A stretch of DNA of 64,000 nt from Topomyia yanbarensis (lineage: Eukaryota > Arthropoda > Insecta > Diptera > Culicidae): positions 15,574,843-15,638,842 of the forward strand of contig NC_080671.1 in the NCBI RefSeq assembly GCF_030247195.1, written 5' to 3'. Made by a program: the position numbers and the translations under genes. Shown here piece by piece: positions 12,901 to 25,606 of the stretch (positions are counted from its first letter, which is position 1; every line of letters begins with the position of its first letter). A model generated the notes under the pieces. That model saw nothing but the letters and a program-made list of their open reading frames with translations, was not told the DNA's origin and searched no databases.

Positions 12901-13425
12901 ATTTTACATTTATATCCAATGGATATTATCCATGCTCCAAATATGGGCATAAAAATAAATTTAAAATCACAAAATATTTTTTTCTGTGTATCTTTGTTCT
13001 GGGAAAAATTTGCGCATTTTCCATAACATCTTATCTCATACGAATTAGCTAAACAGTATTAATTATTACATGTACTAGTACTAGTAGAAAAAAATTAGTG
13101 TAAACACAAATCCTGACCAAAAGAGAAAAGCATATTTTTATGTATTTATGCATGCAAAGTCGGGATTTAGTAATAAATTGTACAAACAAAAAGGGCAACT
13201 CATTGTAGTAGCCCATACGATTCAGACTGAAATATAATTGCTACTGTCAGTGTTTTGCAAGTTAAATTGCTTTTAATTACATTCCGGATTCTATAATCTA
13301 CTTCGCGTGATTCTCAATCAGAAAGACGTCATTTATTCCGTAACTGTCGGATTGTCCAGATTTTTTTGTTTTTTTTTGTTCCATGCGGAGTGCGACAATA
13401 GGCGTTTTCCCAGCGCCGGATGAAA
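9961..13425. other. Low-repeat intergenic DNA without a recognised gene
   Basis: Several short open frames exist (10780-11037 minus, 11043-11334 plus, 11647-11853 plus, 12146-12379 plus), but none has domain motifs, codon periodicity or splice structure that I can support. Base composition between 10560 and 11950 is closer to single-copy DNA than the surrounding AT-rich repeats. It could be an intron or regulatory DNA of a gene outside the window, but nothing here proves that. Confidence 0.4.
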
Positions 13426-13427
13426 TA

Positions 13428-15910
13428 CACTCAGGCAAAACGTATAGTGAAATTCATAAGAATTATCTTATGATGCATAGAAAAGTAACACTAGTTTACA
13501 AAATAAAAATCTGAACTTCAATATTCGAACACCATTTATGATGTAAAATTTCGTGCTGAATCCAAAAAAGAGGTCCAAAAAATTTACAGTAGAATAGTTT
13601 TCGAGTAATAGTAAAAAAATGAATTTCACCTTTAAAATAAAAAGTGCGTTCAGTAAAATCCAAATTCCTTCAGTTGTAGTGCATTGATATGAAATATTAT
13701 AATGTTGAATTAAAGGTAATTGAATGCACTTTCGATCGTTAGAACATTTTGTTATAATGCGACCATTGGTTCTGACTTTATTTAAGAATCTATTAAACCT
13801 TTTCTTAATTTTTCGTGATTTTTTAAAGAAAAATGAGCGTTTGGTCAATATTTTGGGCAAGATAAAGCAATCCTAAAAATTATATTTTTATTGGAAATTA
13901 AAGCCTGCTAATGACAAATAAAAATAAGCACTTATTGGGTTAAATCGGATGGAAATTGTGAGTTATTCAATTTTTTGTAGAATGGAGATTTGTGTTTCTT
14001 TGGGTCAAGTTATTGAACCGTCTCGATTCCAATTTTTCTAGGGATTGTTTCATAATATATGAGGGACTCTCTGTCAAAATTCTGTTAAACAAGTAAATGG
14101 AAGAATTTTGAAAGATTTTAATGTGGGGTAATATTCGAACTCGTTTATCCAAATGATTCAGGACTTTTGATAACAATAATTTCATGCTCAATGAAATTAT
14201 AAGTCATTGAATGTTTGGTATGCAATACTTCTTGTAATCTTTACAAGTGTATTACATAAAATAACATTCTTATGACACAAATTTAGTTATAAACCAAATC
14301 CTCACATGTCATAAAATTCGTTTTTTGAACCGCTAACTGCTCAACTGGGTCCGAATCCGTAGAAATATGTGATACTACATACGTCAAGTATAATAAAATT
14401 AATAATATGGAAAACTTTTAATTTGTTTTCCTTCATAGAATAACTAGCAATTCGTGTTTTAAAATTATGTAGGACATCGAACAAGACTTATTTTAGGTTT
14501 AAAATCTCAAAATCTGATCTTTAGAATGATTTGAAGAACGTAGAATATTTTGTTATTGCGCTTAGATGTTTTACGCATTATATTGTAGTATATTGAAGTT
14601 TTGTGAACCAGTACAGTAAAATCGATACATCGTGGAAGCCAATGTGAATGCAATATAATTTCAAATTATAAACTTCAAGACGTTTTAATAACGTAAAATA
14701 AACTGTTAGTAGAACAAAACGTAACGAAATAGGTGGATAAGTCATCATTCGTGAAACTAGTCTCCGAATTTAACATTTTGCACCGTCATAAGCTTACGAT
14801 GTGTGTATCAAGGCGTTGTGGAGCGTGCAGTTTACAACGTATTTTGAGCATATACGATTCTGTATGACACATATAAATATTATACGTATTTTTTAATACC
14901 AATTTTTTATGACATAACTCCACTGAGCCTGCAATTATTGTTATAAGAAGTCTTGAATCAATTGGATAAACGAGTTCTAATATTACCCCATATTCAATTC
15001 TCTCAAAAATATTCAATTTACTAATTTAACAGAATTCTGACAGAGAATCCATCATATATTATGAAACAAACCCGAGAAAAAATTTGGAATCGACACGGTT
15101 CAATAAGTTGACCCAGAAAAAAATGAATAACTTTCACAATTTCCATCCGATTTAACCCAATAAGTGCTTATTTTCATTGGTTATTAGCAAGCTTTAAATT
15201 TCCATAAAAATATATTTTTAGGATTGCTTTCTCTTGCCCAAAATATTGACCAAACGCTCATTTTTCTTAAAAGAATCACGAAAAATTAAGAAAAAGTTTA
15301 ATAAATTCCTAAATAACGCCAGAACCAGTATTCGCACTGAAACAAAATATTCTAGCAAACAAAAGTGCATTCAATTACCTTTAATTCATATTGATGCACT
15401 ACAACCGAAAATATTTGGATTTTACTGAGCGTACTTTTAATTATATAGGTGAAATTCATTTTTTTACTGTAATTCGAAAATTGTTCTACTGTAAATTTTT
15501 TGGACCTTATTTTCGGATTCAGCATTCGATTTTACATTGAAAATGACCACTAGCTTATTTAGTTCAGAAATGCTGTAAACTAGTGTAATTAAACTATGTT
15601 TGTATAAGATTAATATGAAAATACACGACTTTTATGATTTCCTCAACATTTTATAAGGGATAACATATGTCAGTCATTTGAATTTCATACATCTCATCTC
15701 ATAAACGTAAGAAAAATGTATAATATTGTTTTATGAAAAATCAAAGATCTCTATGAAAAATCAAAGATCTCTATGAAAAACGAAATCATAGTAAACCGTT
15801 TTGACTAAATAAATGCAGCTTCATAAGATAATCTCATTATTTACATACGTGCTACTTGTGGCTAAAAAATAAACGATATTTGTATGAAATTCACTATTTT
15901 TGCCTGAGTG
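13428..15910. mobile_element. Large TA-flanked foldback element
   Basis: The element starts CACTCAGGCAAAA and ends with the inverse TTTTTGCCTGAGTG, with TA on both flanks (13426-13427 and 15911-15912). The arms run about 1 kb inward. 13468-13860 (minus) and 15234-15428 (plus) give nearly the same peptide start, MPKILTKRSFFFK versus MPKILTKRSFFLK. The blocks around 13900-14200 and 14900-15200 are also inverted copies of each other (CCGATTTAACCCAATAAGTG and its inverse). The arms differ by many substitutions and small indels, so this is older than the 6-9 kb palindrome. No transposase is visible. TA flanks suggest Tc1/mariner-type mobilisation. Confidence 0.75.
13468..13860 (-). other. Arm-encoded open frame, probably not a gene
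   Basis: This is a 130-codon lysine-rich open frame whose first ~50 residues recur in the opposite arm (15234-15428, plus). No known domain is seen. Sharing follows from the inverted arms and the right-arm version stops after 64 codons, so coding function is unlikely. It is noted because it is the longest frame in this element. Confidence 0.3.
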
Positions 15911-15929
15911 TAGATAGGCACCGATTTTT

Positions 15930-18131
15930 TCTTCCTTCTATTTTATAACCGTGGTAACTGCCGACTTTAACGATACCGGGAACCTTTCGTGGTCTTCTTC
16001 CGAGCCAGAACTGAATCGGCCATACGATCGCCCGAGGAGGGCACCCCAACCACTGCTGGTCTTAGTAAGAGGCACAATGCGACCAACCAGAGATTTAAGG
16101 TGGAACAGCGGACTTTCAGGAGGAATGAGTCCCAAGAGCTTCCGCTATGAACGGACGCAGATAGCAGCCATGGACAACACACAGCAAGGAACGCTACACC
16201 TGTGAGGAATGCTGCGACTAGGAAGCGCTAGTCGCTCACCCTCAAGAGAACACAAAGGCTTAGGATTATGTGGACGACGGAGATAAACAAATTCGTGATC
16301 CACGCTTACTATCTTTGCACAACACTTGAGACCGACATAAGCGGAGAACCTCAGATACTCGAGATGTTCGAGAAGGCGTACCCAAAGTTTTCAGGACGTT
16401 AGAACCAGAACGTGAGGAGTAGAGCAATCATCTACGGCACTATGCTCCAATCGCATTATACATGCGGAAATTGATCGCATTTAGCAGGATGTACAGAGAG
16501 AGCTGAGTAAAAGAAACAATAGAGCAAACGATGTGTCGAGGAGAAGTTCAGTAAGGTTAAGCGCGCCATTTACGAGTTTGGGTCGCGAATTTGTTGCGCT
16601 GGTGGAGGCATCTGCAGTTGAAGTTCAACCATTGTCATAAACCCCATCCCTTGATCGGAAGCTACTATGCGAGTTGGTCTTCAGTATGGACAAAGTGGTA
16701 GCGCAGTATCGCGACACGAACCAAATGTCACGTCTCAGGATTCCGAAGCTGCAGTATTCTTTTAAGTTGACCTGCGCCCCTCAGGTCATGCACGGTAATG
16801 TTCTTCCAATGTACTTGGAATTTGTGCAGAATTGCTGCTAATAGTGTTCTGTGCTGCTGTGGCGACGGTTATACGTTTAGTATATCGATGACACCTATAG
16901 GACAACTCGCTCCAACATCAGTATCTCTAACAAATGTGCCGCTATTGGAAGACCGACGAAATTATGTCGTCATGTGGCTTCGATCATTTTTTCGTACTGA
17001 GCTTCGCATGCTGAGAGTTCACCAGCTGATGGAGAAACTCAACACACTAGTACAGTAATTGAGTGTCTTATCATAAAAGCTAAGGTGTTACGCCGACTCT
17101 GCGAAGCGACGACAATAAGAAAAGATGTTCAGTGATAACGAGCGTGCGTGCTATGACCAAATCACGAAGGTCTACCCGATATAGCTGTTTCGAGGCCGGT
17201 ACGGCACTGTAGCTCAAAAGTGGAGAAGACGTGTTGCGGTCTGAAACGCGATCCGCATCTTGAGAGGGATATTCCAAGGTGATTACTTCAGCCCGCTTTG
17301 GTTTTGTTTGGTGAGGATCCCTCTCCGTAGGATACTCAATCGGAACCAGAAAAATGGCTATCAGATACGGTATGGTGGAAGCTCACCCGAAGAGGTGACC
17401 CAAATCTTCTATATGGACGATCTTAAGATGTATGCTGACACGACGGAACGATTGGGTGTAGTCGTCAAACTAGTCAAAAGGATTGGTGGCGACATCGGCA
17501 TGGAGTTTGGTCCAGAAAAGATTGGATGATTCGGGATATGGATTGTGGCGAATCGTATGAGTATCGCAAATTCCGGCAACTCCCCGGGATCTGCCACACC
17601 AACATCAAGCTTGAGCGCAGAGATAAGTTCTTCAGATGAGTCAACTGTGTATTGAAATCTTTCCTGAACGCGGGGAATAAGGTTCGAACAATTAACCCGT
17701 TTGCTATCCCGGTGTTAACGTGCAGTTTCGACGTCATCAAATGAGGCCGGACTAACCTGGAAGATCTTGAGAGAAAATTCAAAAATGTGTTTAGACAAGC
17801 AGGAATGCGCCATTCTCAGTCGGCACTAAAGAAACTCACATGGCCGCGGGGTGAAGGAAAACAAGGAGTAGTCGATATTCAGGCACCATGTGTAGCGCAG
17901 GTGCGACGAATGCGAGAATACTTAGTAGAAAGTACTAACCGACATGGAGTACATTAAGCAATTTGTGCTGCGGACCGCAACTATAGCGCACTTCACCTAG
18001 CGCAAGAAAACTACATTTTTAACAATCAACAGCAATTAAAAATCTACTAACTGTGTAGGAGGAGTTTGCAGAGTGGAGGCAGAAAGCTGTTCACGGTGCC
18101 CACTCTTACCAGTTGGAGGAACCGTATGGCA
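15930..18131 (+). pseudogene. Relic of a LINE polyprotein with FYMDD reverse transcriptase motif
   Basis: This is a decayed non-LTR retrotransposon coding region with many stops and frame changes. At 16270-16400 the translation WTTEINKFVIHAYYL... EMFEKAYPKF resembles the N-terminal region of R2/R4-like LINE proteins. At 17260-17529 an open piece reads GIFQGDYFSPLWFCL and then IFYMDDLKMYAD, which match reverse transcriptase motifs around the catalytic aspartates, followed by IGMEFGPEKIG. Further on, 17755-17930 reads LEDLERKFKNVFRQAG... LTWPRGEGKQGVVDIQAP, typical of the thumb region. The piece near 18060-18120 still shows an EWRQKAVHGAHSYQLEEP-type tail before a MITE interrupts at 18132. No ORF is intact. 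Clade assignment is tentative. Confidence 0.65.
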
Positions 18132-18803
18132 CACAGTGGGACGGAATCAAAAAAAGCCGGACATTGACATATTTGCGACGAAACTATTGGTTATGGCACT
18201 TTGATGTCTTCGGAAAAGTTTCTTTATTTTTTAAGTATATACGCAGATAAAAAAAACTTTGGAAGTTGTTGCCAAAATTGATAGCCATGTATGGAAAGTT
18301 TGTAGACAAAATGATTTTATGAAACTTGAAGTAGCGAAATGGGTATCTGTTAAGCAAAAAAAGTTATTGGGTGAAATTGAAGTACATGTCGGAATACCCC
18401 CTTAAAAAGTGTTTTTTATTGTAGCTTTTTTATTCGATTTTTTACAGTTTTTCGATGTTCTAGAAAGTTGTAGATACTATCAAAACACACCATTTTGCAC
18501 ACCACCAACTCGCTATCTCTTTGTTTTTAGGATGTATGTCTGTTTTTTTTTTGGTATTTTAATTTTAAGGGGCTATGGTTTGTAGAGTAGCAGGTAGTAG
18601 CAGCTAAATTTATTTTTTTGTTATTCAGCCAAAAATGCCCTATTGATGCATATATAAATCATAGGGGGATCTTATGGGATTCTTGGAATAATGTAAGGTA
18701 AAATACACTAGCGTTTCAATAAATTATTTGTGTTATGAAGCATGAAAAATAACTCGGTTATATTAAATACCATGTCCAGCTTTTTCGATTCCGTCCCACT
18801 GTG
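18132..18803. mobile_element. MITE with CACAGTGGGACGGAATC inverted ends
   Basis: The left end CACAGTGGGACGGAATC at 18132 is mirrored by GATTCCGTCCCACTGTG ending at 18803. The interior (672 bp total) is AT-rich and non-coding. It sits in the 3' part of the LINE relic. No clear target duplication is visible. The terminal CACAGTGGGA resembles the ends of the larger element at 23571-38663, so both may use related enzymes. Confidence 0.7.
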
Positions 18804-19561
18804 CGTCGAAAAGACAGCATCGAACCGGTGACGCAGACGCTGATGAAATAAATTCGTAAGTAGAACAAAAATGATTGTACAATGCACTAATTTATTCGTT
18901 GTATTTTGCAACAAAGCATTTTCGGGCATTGTAAAAAATTGGTTTCGTTCATTTCGCGAACTGAAAAAATGGCGACAAACATTTTCGAGATTTTAAATAC
19001 GTTTTTTACGTTATACAAAATTTATCCTCGAAAACGAAACTATTATTTCGTGATAGAAATCAAATGTTGCGTTATTTTCGTAAATGTTTGTATATAACAC
19101 GAATATTTCGTTTGTCGCACGATTTCGTTGGCGCTTATCGAGTAAGTTTTTTCGTATAAAATATAATATAAAAATTTCAACTCATGTTTTAAGATCGATA
19201 TTTGACAACATAATTTTTTTATATTTAGGAGATCGATCTGGCAAAATCTGGCAATTTCATTTCAAAGTACGTTCTATTGAGTACCTACTATAATGATTGT
19301 AATTTTTTTTTGTTCGTGACCTCAACGGAAAACTTATACGAAATTTACATGCACTCTATTTTTTGTTAATAAATTCTTTAGCAAAAGTCGTCATTAGAAC
19401 AATATTATTTTTTGGGTTGATTGCGAATCTATTTCATTAATAGCAGAAATTTCTATAAACATCTTTCGTAGTGATGAGCATATTGATAGTATTTTCCGGT
19501 TGAGTAAAATGATCTTCTATCCTGGCAAGCGAGGATTTGTGATGCAAAAAGACGAAGTAAA
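18804..19561. repeat. AT-rich repeat with dispersed relatives
   Basis: Around 18850-19000 lies a segment with TTCGTTCATTTCGCGAAC and a small TTGTATTTTGCAACAAAG palindrome. Diverged relatives occur near 39360-39480 (inverted), 48640-48720 and 52600-52830, sharing the block TTGGTTTCGTTCATTTC or its inverse. No coding potential is seen. This looks like an old, highly diverged dispersed repeat family; boundaries are unclear. Confidence 0.45.
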
Positions 19562-19565
19562 TTAA

Positions 19566-20085
19566 CCCTTTCATGCCTAACTTTTTTCTACTGCTTGTAG
19601 AGTTTCAAAACAATTTTTCCTTGAAAACGATGGAATCAAGAAACACGAAATGCCTTTTATCATAAAGATAGGTGCTTCCATCGCAGTGCTAGAATATGCT
19701 AAAATTTGACCTTCCAATGCTCAATACAATTCTCCTAAAATATTTACAATAGTCCAATTGCGTAGAAACCGCAGCCAAAGACAGTCTGAATTGAAAGGTT
19801 TTATCAATTTTCAATAATATTGCAACATGAAGAAGGCATATGAAATAATTTGTTTCCGTCGTCAACGTAAAATGTCCCTAGCAGCACTGCTCCATTGGAA
19901 TCCACTCAGACTAATTGTAATATCTACAGTTTTAGAGTTGATCCTTGTAACTGTTAATACTAAAATGAAAGGCAATAGTCACGTTTATTAGCCTTACTTG
20001 TTTTTTGTGAGCAAATCTTGCATCAATCGAAAGTTACAACTGTTTAAAAATGTTCTTGTCCACAAACAATATGAGCATGAAGGGG
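19566..20085. mobile_element. TTAA-flanked MITE (piggyBac-like ends)
   Basis: TTAA at 19562-19565 is followed by CCCTTTCATGC. The mirror end GCATGAAGGGG at 20075-20085 is followed by TTAA at 20086-20089. TTAA target sites with CCC-starting ends are the hallmark of piggyBac-type transposition. The 520-bp interior is non-coding, so the element is non-autonomous. Confidence 0.75.
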
Positions 20086-20320
20086 TTAAAGCATGTACAT
20101 AAGAACACTTTATGCTAAATCGTCGCTGTTGTGCTATCTTATGACAAGCGCCATTTAGCACTAATCAAGAAAAACAATTTTGAAAGTTTGAGATAGAATA
20201 TCTTGAAATTTATAAATGTTAGAAGCTTTTCGGAGAAGGCGGTAGATGCTTCTATCTTTTCTGTAGTAATCTCTCGATTCATGCGAATTTTGGTTGACTA
20301 TATTGACAGTTGTTGCTTAA

Positions 20321-21297
20321 CCCTAGAACGTTGCACTGGGGTAAAAATGTACCTCACGCCTTCTTTGGAGGCGTGTGAAGACGAGAATTCGGCATTTACC
20401 GACCTGGGACCCTAACCATAATTCAATTTAGAATTCCTAGTAAGAGTAGGAAAAGATGGTATAGCCATATACCATATATGCTTATAGCTTTCGTGGAAGC
20501 AGGTGTCAAAGTTGGCGTGGGGTACATTTGTACCCCAGTGTATGGTTACCGTTGGCGTTTCGTCAGGTTTCGTGCTGTCAGTGGAAATGTGACTCGTGAC
20601 AATACCAGTTTAAATAATGGTTGTTTCACTACGTAAGTAACGATTAGTACTATATCATCTTTTCAATCATTTATTTAATTCATTTAATTTAATTTAATTT
20701 TGAAGTAGAAAAAAAATTGTCCACATTTTTGCTGATTTTTATTGTTTTATTGTTTATTTTTTATAGTTCTTCAAAACAATGGCTCGCAAGTATAATTTCC
20801 GCACAGTAACTTCTGTAACACTAACGTTGCGTTTTATCAATGTACTACTGGCCAGAATTTTTTTTTTCATTTCGATTTTCACCCGATTTCATGGTATTTG
20901 CCAAAACTCGATTTTTAAGCTCTTCTAAATAATTGCACTTTTTCAAAAATATCGGAAATCAATTTTATACAGTTTCTAGACCATTCTTTCAACTTTTATA
21001 ATCATTTGATTATTTTTAAATCGGTTGAAAATTCGCAAAGTTTTGGTAATTGTTGTAGAAAAAGTCAAAACTCTTCACATGATTTTTGTTTAAATCAATT
21101 TATATAACAACGATTCAATAAATTCCTTACTTTAACTTACACAGATGCTTTCGCAATTAAAAAACGAACAAAATGATGTATTATACATTTCTTTTGTTTG
21201 CATTTTTACCTCCGAAAATTGTAATCAAACGCGTGGGGTACATTTGTACCCCAGTGCAACGTTCTAGGGTGGAAAAAGCAATTGCAACGTTCTAGGG
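20321..21297. mobile_element. TTAA-flanked piggyBac-like MITE with internal hairpins
   Basis: TTAA at 20317-20320 precedes CCCTAGAACGTTGCAC. The right end GCAACGTTCTAGGG finishes at 21297, followed by TTAA at 21298-21301. CCCTAGAA ends with TTAA targets are characteristic of piggyBac. A second copy of the right terminus ends at 21269 (CAACGTTCTAGGG), so the end is duplicated. The strong hairpin GGGGTACATTTGTACCCC occurs at 20520-20537 and 21236-21253, with a degenerate version near 20338. No transposase is present. Confidence 0.85.
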
Positions 21298-21479
21298 TTA
21301 AAATGTAAACCATAGTCGCTCGCATACTTGTCATAAGTGTGTATTGATGATAAAAAATGCATAACTTCTCACGAAATGTGCACAGATTTCATATGAAAAA
21401 GACTCACAACTAATTCGTAAAATTATGCGTCATAATATTGTCAAAATCATTTTCTCTACTTCAATTAAACATAAATGGG

Positions 21480-21699
21480 ACAGACCAGCCATAGTAAAGA
21501 TCGTGGTGTGGACTGCATCGGTTCTCATCGAAAAGACAGCAGACGGCCATAGAGTAGATTGCCTTCTACGCAACGGACCTGGGCTCGATTTCCAACCCGC
21601 ACGCAAGATTGGAGAATTCTCTACAGAACTTTTTTTAATCCGAAAAAGGCTGCGAATGACCTATGATTCAAACTTCTATAGTCGATATATAAAAAAAAA
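21480..21699 (+). mobile_element. tRNA-related SINE (Feilai-like)
   Basis: A pol III B-box-like GGGCTCGATTTCC is at about 21583-21595. An A-box-like stretch lies about 60-90 bases upstream. The body continues to AAAAAGGCTGCGAATGACC, then an A tract ending at 21699. The terminal block resembles the 3' end of the ORF1-only LINE at 47276-47330 (AAAAAGGCGAATGACC). Mosquito SINEs with this layout are known (Feilai). No target duplication is visible, so the 5' limit is approximate. Confidence 0.55.
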
Positions 21700-23250
21700 C
21701 TCGAGGAGACAACCCCATGCCATACTTTAAGAATAGAAGTCTCATCGGCGTCGGAAGGAGTTCCGCAATAAAGCAAAGTGGACTGTGCCCAACCTAAGCC
21801 CACTAAGTCCTGCGCTAAGTTGAAGTTCTGGTTGAAATGTTGAGCCATTTGAGAATGCTGGTGTTTGTGGAAGCGCTGGAAACTAATCGTTTGATCTCGC
21901 ATTTCTTAGATCAGAAGCTGTTTGCTTAGGTTTTTATCTGCGCTTCCGCGATCTGTTATATTTGATTTCCCCTCAAGAGATTTTTTTATAACTTTTTCAA
22001 GGAATCTTATCTGCCTATAGTTTTTAGGTACAGGAAGAAGGGGATAGAAGAGTCGCATTCTTCCTGAGCCAATAGATCTTAATATTGCAATGTGGTGAAG
22101 AATAAGGCTATTTTTCTGCAAAAAATGCTTAGAGCGTCTTTTAAGGCAACGTTTCAGATTCTCCAGGCACTGTTTTTACGCAGAGCATGGCAATAGATCA
22201 TATAGACTTTTCCAAAAATAGGCAAGCTTTCAGCATTCCTAAACCAGAAAATCAGCTTTAGCAAGTGCTTCAAAATAGCGTATGGCACTTGTATCGAAGA
22301 TGTCTAATGGAGTATCTTACCTTTTTGTATGCTTCTATAATAATCTATTTAAAAACAGCATTTTGAATGCACAACATCATAATAAAGTGCTTTAATGGTA
22401 GTGTAGCAACGCAACCGCATGTTTTGCCGAAAGTGGCTAATAGGTAACATTTAAAACTAGTCGGTGATCACGCCGTCTATCTCAACATTGTGGGCGGATA
22501 TGTAGACACGGTAGTCCTTTATAAAATACTTATCGTCAATTAACTTGATTAGTTAACTTTCGATAGGACATCACAATGCTTAGCTAATCTGGGCGAACTT
22601 TCGAGATATCTGTCACCGCTGAATTATTCTGTATCAGTTCCGTTGAATTTGTTAGAATACTTAACGGATGTTTGATCCAAAAGAAGATCAGATATGGTCT
22701 GATTGAGTTCAATGTGTATGCTTTTCAACAGGAAATCGGTGTCTTCGATGATGAATCTTGTTCGACATTAATTTTAACATTAGCTGCGTGTTTTTCATGC
22801 GAGTTCATTTATGTACTGGTTTAAAGCCCGCCACAAAAAGAGAAGTTGTCGAGTCAAGCGACAGTACAGCAAAAATATGGTAACCTATCCTTCCTTGATG
22901 TATGACTGAATGCTATCGATAGGAAAGGACAAAAGAATGTGTTTCACTCTTTTGTTTAAAAAGAATGTCGTGACAGCATTGGTACAAGTAATTCAACCAA
23001 CCACACTCACAGCTCCTATAAATTGGCTCCTCAGTATAATGAATTACTGAATAGATGCTCTGCTCTTTGTCTTTGTACACCTAGCGCCAACTAATTTCAA
23101 GAATCTAGAGGTCAAGGTTGGCTACTGGAGTTCACATGAAATGAACGAAAGTCAAACAGTTTTTTTTTTGGAAATCGGGGTTTTCGGTGCTTTTTACAAG
23201 TTTCCAAGCATCGGAAATAAATATTTTATTAGGGAAGGTACAAATATTTA
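21700..23250. other. Unassigned stretch, no supported gene
   Basis: Only short frames are present. Parts of the minus strand (about 22450-23000) look faintly coding in pieces but contain many stops and no motif I can name. Possibly a very old transposon relic. Confidence 0.35.
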
Positions 23251-23425
23251 AAACAATCTTCGATGTCAAAATGGTGCCGAACCTCGATTACAGTCGTGTA
23301 CTCCTCAACCCCGTTCTGAAAATATCTGCATTTCTAGGAAAATGGGAGATTATGCTTAACCGGAAGTCTCCATCTTGAACTTCAAAATGGCGTCAAACAT
23401 CGATTTCCGTCGTCTATTCGTCCAC
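23250..23425 (-). repeat. Diverged fragment of the ~117-bp foldback unit
   Basis: AACCGGAAGTCTCCATCTTG and TTCAAAATGGCGTCAAACAT match the unit of the 6.2-8.7 kb and 56.4-58.7 kb elements in their right-arm orientation. About one and a half units remain, without element ends. Confidence 0.6.
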
Positions 23426-23639
23426 TATTGAACATCTCATTCTCCAATAAAATTGCATCACTATGAGAATCAGATTTACAACATCAGATGCTCAAAAATA
23501 ATATCGTTCATCTTTCGCTCACCTAAGCCATACTTTTACAACTCCTCTGCTTGTGGCACGACATTCGTTGCACAGTGCGAAAAAAGTATCAAAAACGTGA
23601 CTTTACTCAATAGCTTGATAGAAGGCTAAGTGTTGTTAT

Positions 23640-24600
23640 CAAAAATGCATATTTCTTATGTGAAAAAGTCTGGGGAATCGATTGCAGGTATTTAAAATGA
23701 CCGTGAAGTACGCTATCATGCCCGTTTTGCCTCAATTCCCCTTTTCGTTTGAGGTTATGTTCAAAACTGAATATATAGCTCGGAAGAAAGTCGAATACGG
23801 CTGATAAAAAATAGTTTTTGTTTTGTAAAAAAGTCCAGAGAATCGATTGAAGATAATTAAAATAATCTCACGAAACGTATACACCCATTTTATCCAAATT
23901 CTCCGCAAAACTAAAGTTTGAAGGTAATCCTGGCTTTATATTTCGGTAAAAGATGCGGCTGATGATTCCTATGTATAAAAATCAAGCTTATCGTTTGAAT
24001 ATAGTTAGGCTTGTCGCCCGAAACGTATTTACCCGTTTTACCCCAATTCCTCCCATAACTCAAGTATAAAGTTGAACCTGGCACTACATTTCTGAAAGAG
24101 GCTGAATGCGGTTGATCAAAAGTATTATTTCTTATGCAAAAAAAATATGGGGAATCGATTGAAAATAGAATAGCCGCACAAAACGTGTGTACCCGTTTTA
24201 CCCCAAATCTTCCCATATCTAAAGCGGAAAGTTAAAACTGGCTGTGCTTCTCGAAAAGAGGTTGAAGGTGGCTGATGAAAAGTGGTAATTATTATGTAAA
24301 AAAATCCGGGGAATCGGTTGAAGATAGTTGTGATGACCGCACGAAATGTTTGTATCCGTTTTACCCCAATTATTAACATAATACAAGTATGGTGATACAC
24401 CTTACTCAATATTTCAGAGAGAAGCAGAAAACTATCATGTTAATCAAAAGTAATTTTTATGCCAAATAATCCAGGAAATCGATTGAAGATAGTTTGAATG
24501 ACGGTACAAAACACGTCTATCCGTTTTACCCCAAATTCTTCACATAACTCAAGTTTGGAGTTAAACCTGGCTGTACTTCTCGGAAAGAGGCTGTAGTGCC
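23640..24600. repeat. ~160-bp tandem units of the foldback left arm
   Basis: Successive units carry (T/C)CCGTTTTACCCCAA at about 24030, 24190, 24357 and 24524, a spacing of roughly 160 bases. Units differ by many substitutions, so the array is old relative to the BEL insertion. Confidence 0.75.
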
Positions 24601-24832
24601 AGGTTTATTTTATGCTATATTCAAGCGATAACCTGGAATTTTATACATAAGAATCATCATTTTTGATCAGAAGCATATAACTTTTTACCGAAATATAAAG
24701 CCAGGATTAACTTCAAACTTTAGTTTTGCAGAGAATTGGGGTAAAATGGGTGTATACGTTTCGTGAGATTATTCTAATTATCTTCAATAGATTCTCTGGA
24801 CTTTTTTACATAAGAAATACTAATTTATATTA

Positions 24833-25606
24833 GGGGCCGTGCATAAATGACGTAGCATTTTGGGGGGTAGGGAGGGTATACCAAATTTGTGACGAAGTGT
24901 GACGAGGGGGAGGGTAGGGTCTGAAGTTGTGCGACGTAGCGTTAAGTTTAAAACCCATTGTTTAGAGAAAACAATTTAATGATCCTCCATTCCCAAGAGA
25001 AATAAATTTAAATTCAAACAAGTTACTTTTGATGCGGTTTTTCATGAGGTAAATTTTACGATTCGCGGAATTACGCAAATCGCAAAAATGCGAAAAGATT
25101 TTGTATGCGGATTTAACTTGCTACATTAGTTAGCTAATGTAGCTAACTAGTAGACTTAGTTTGGAAGCTGAATTGAATTTTCACTTCGTATTCAACCAAA
25201 ACAAAATTTAGTAATTTAGATGAACGTATGCTTCTTAGAATCATTGGCAGCTGTAAGATTGTGAACTGAGAGAACTTCTCTTCATGCTCCCCTTGACATA
25301 TAAAATTCAGAACAAAACTATCAAAAATATATTTGTCATTAAATTTTGCACGCAATTTTCTGTTATAATGAAAATGTTGATGAAAGTCGTCAAACATTTC
25401 GAAAGGACATGTATTTAAAATAATTGAAAAACATATGTATTTTTTTTTCATCGCCTGGTCGCATTGCATGGTACGAGGGGGAGGGGGTAGGTAAATGCTA
25501 CGTTATTTACGAGGGGGAGGTTAGAATTTTGTGACCAAATGCTACGAGGGGGGAGGGAGGGGTCAAAAATCGCCGAAAAAAAGCTACGTCATTTGTGTAC
25601 GGCCCC
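24833..25606. mobile_element. GGGGCCGT-ended MITE with TTA flanks
   Basis: The ends GGGGCCGTGCATAAATGACG (24833) and the inverse CGTCATTTGTGTACGGCCCC (to 25606) are flanked by TTA on each side (24830-24832 and 25607-25609). Just inside both ends are G-rich GGGGAGGG tracts. The open frame at 25143-25469 (minus) has no recognisable domain. Flanking sequence belongs to one arm of the surrounding foldback element, which confirms the insertion. Confidence 0.75.
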
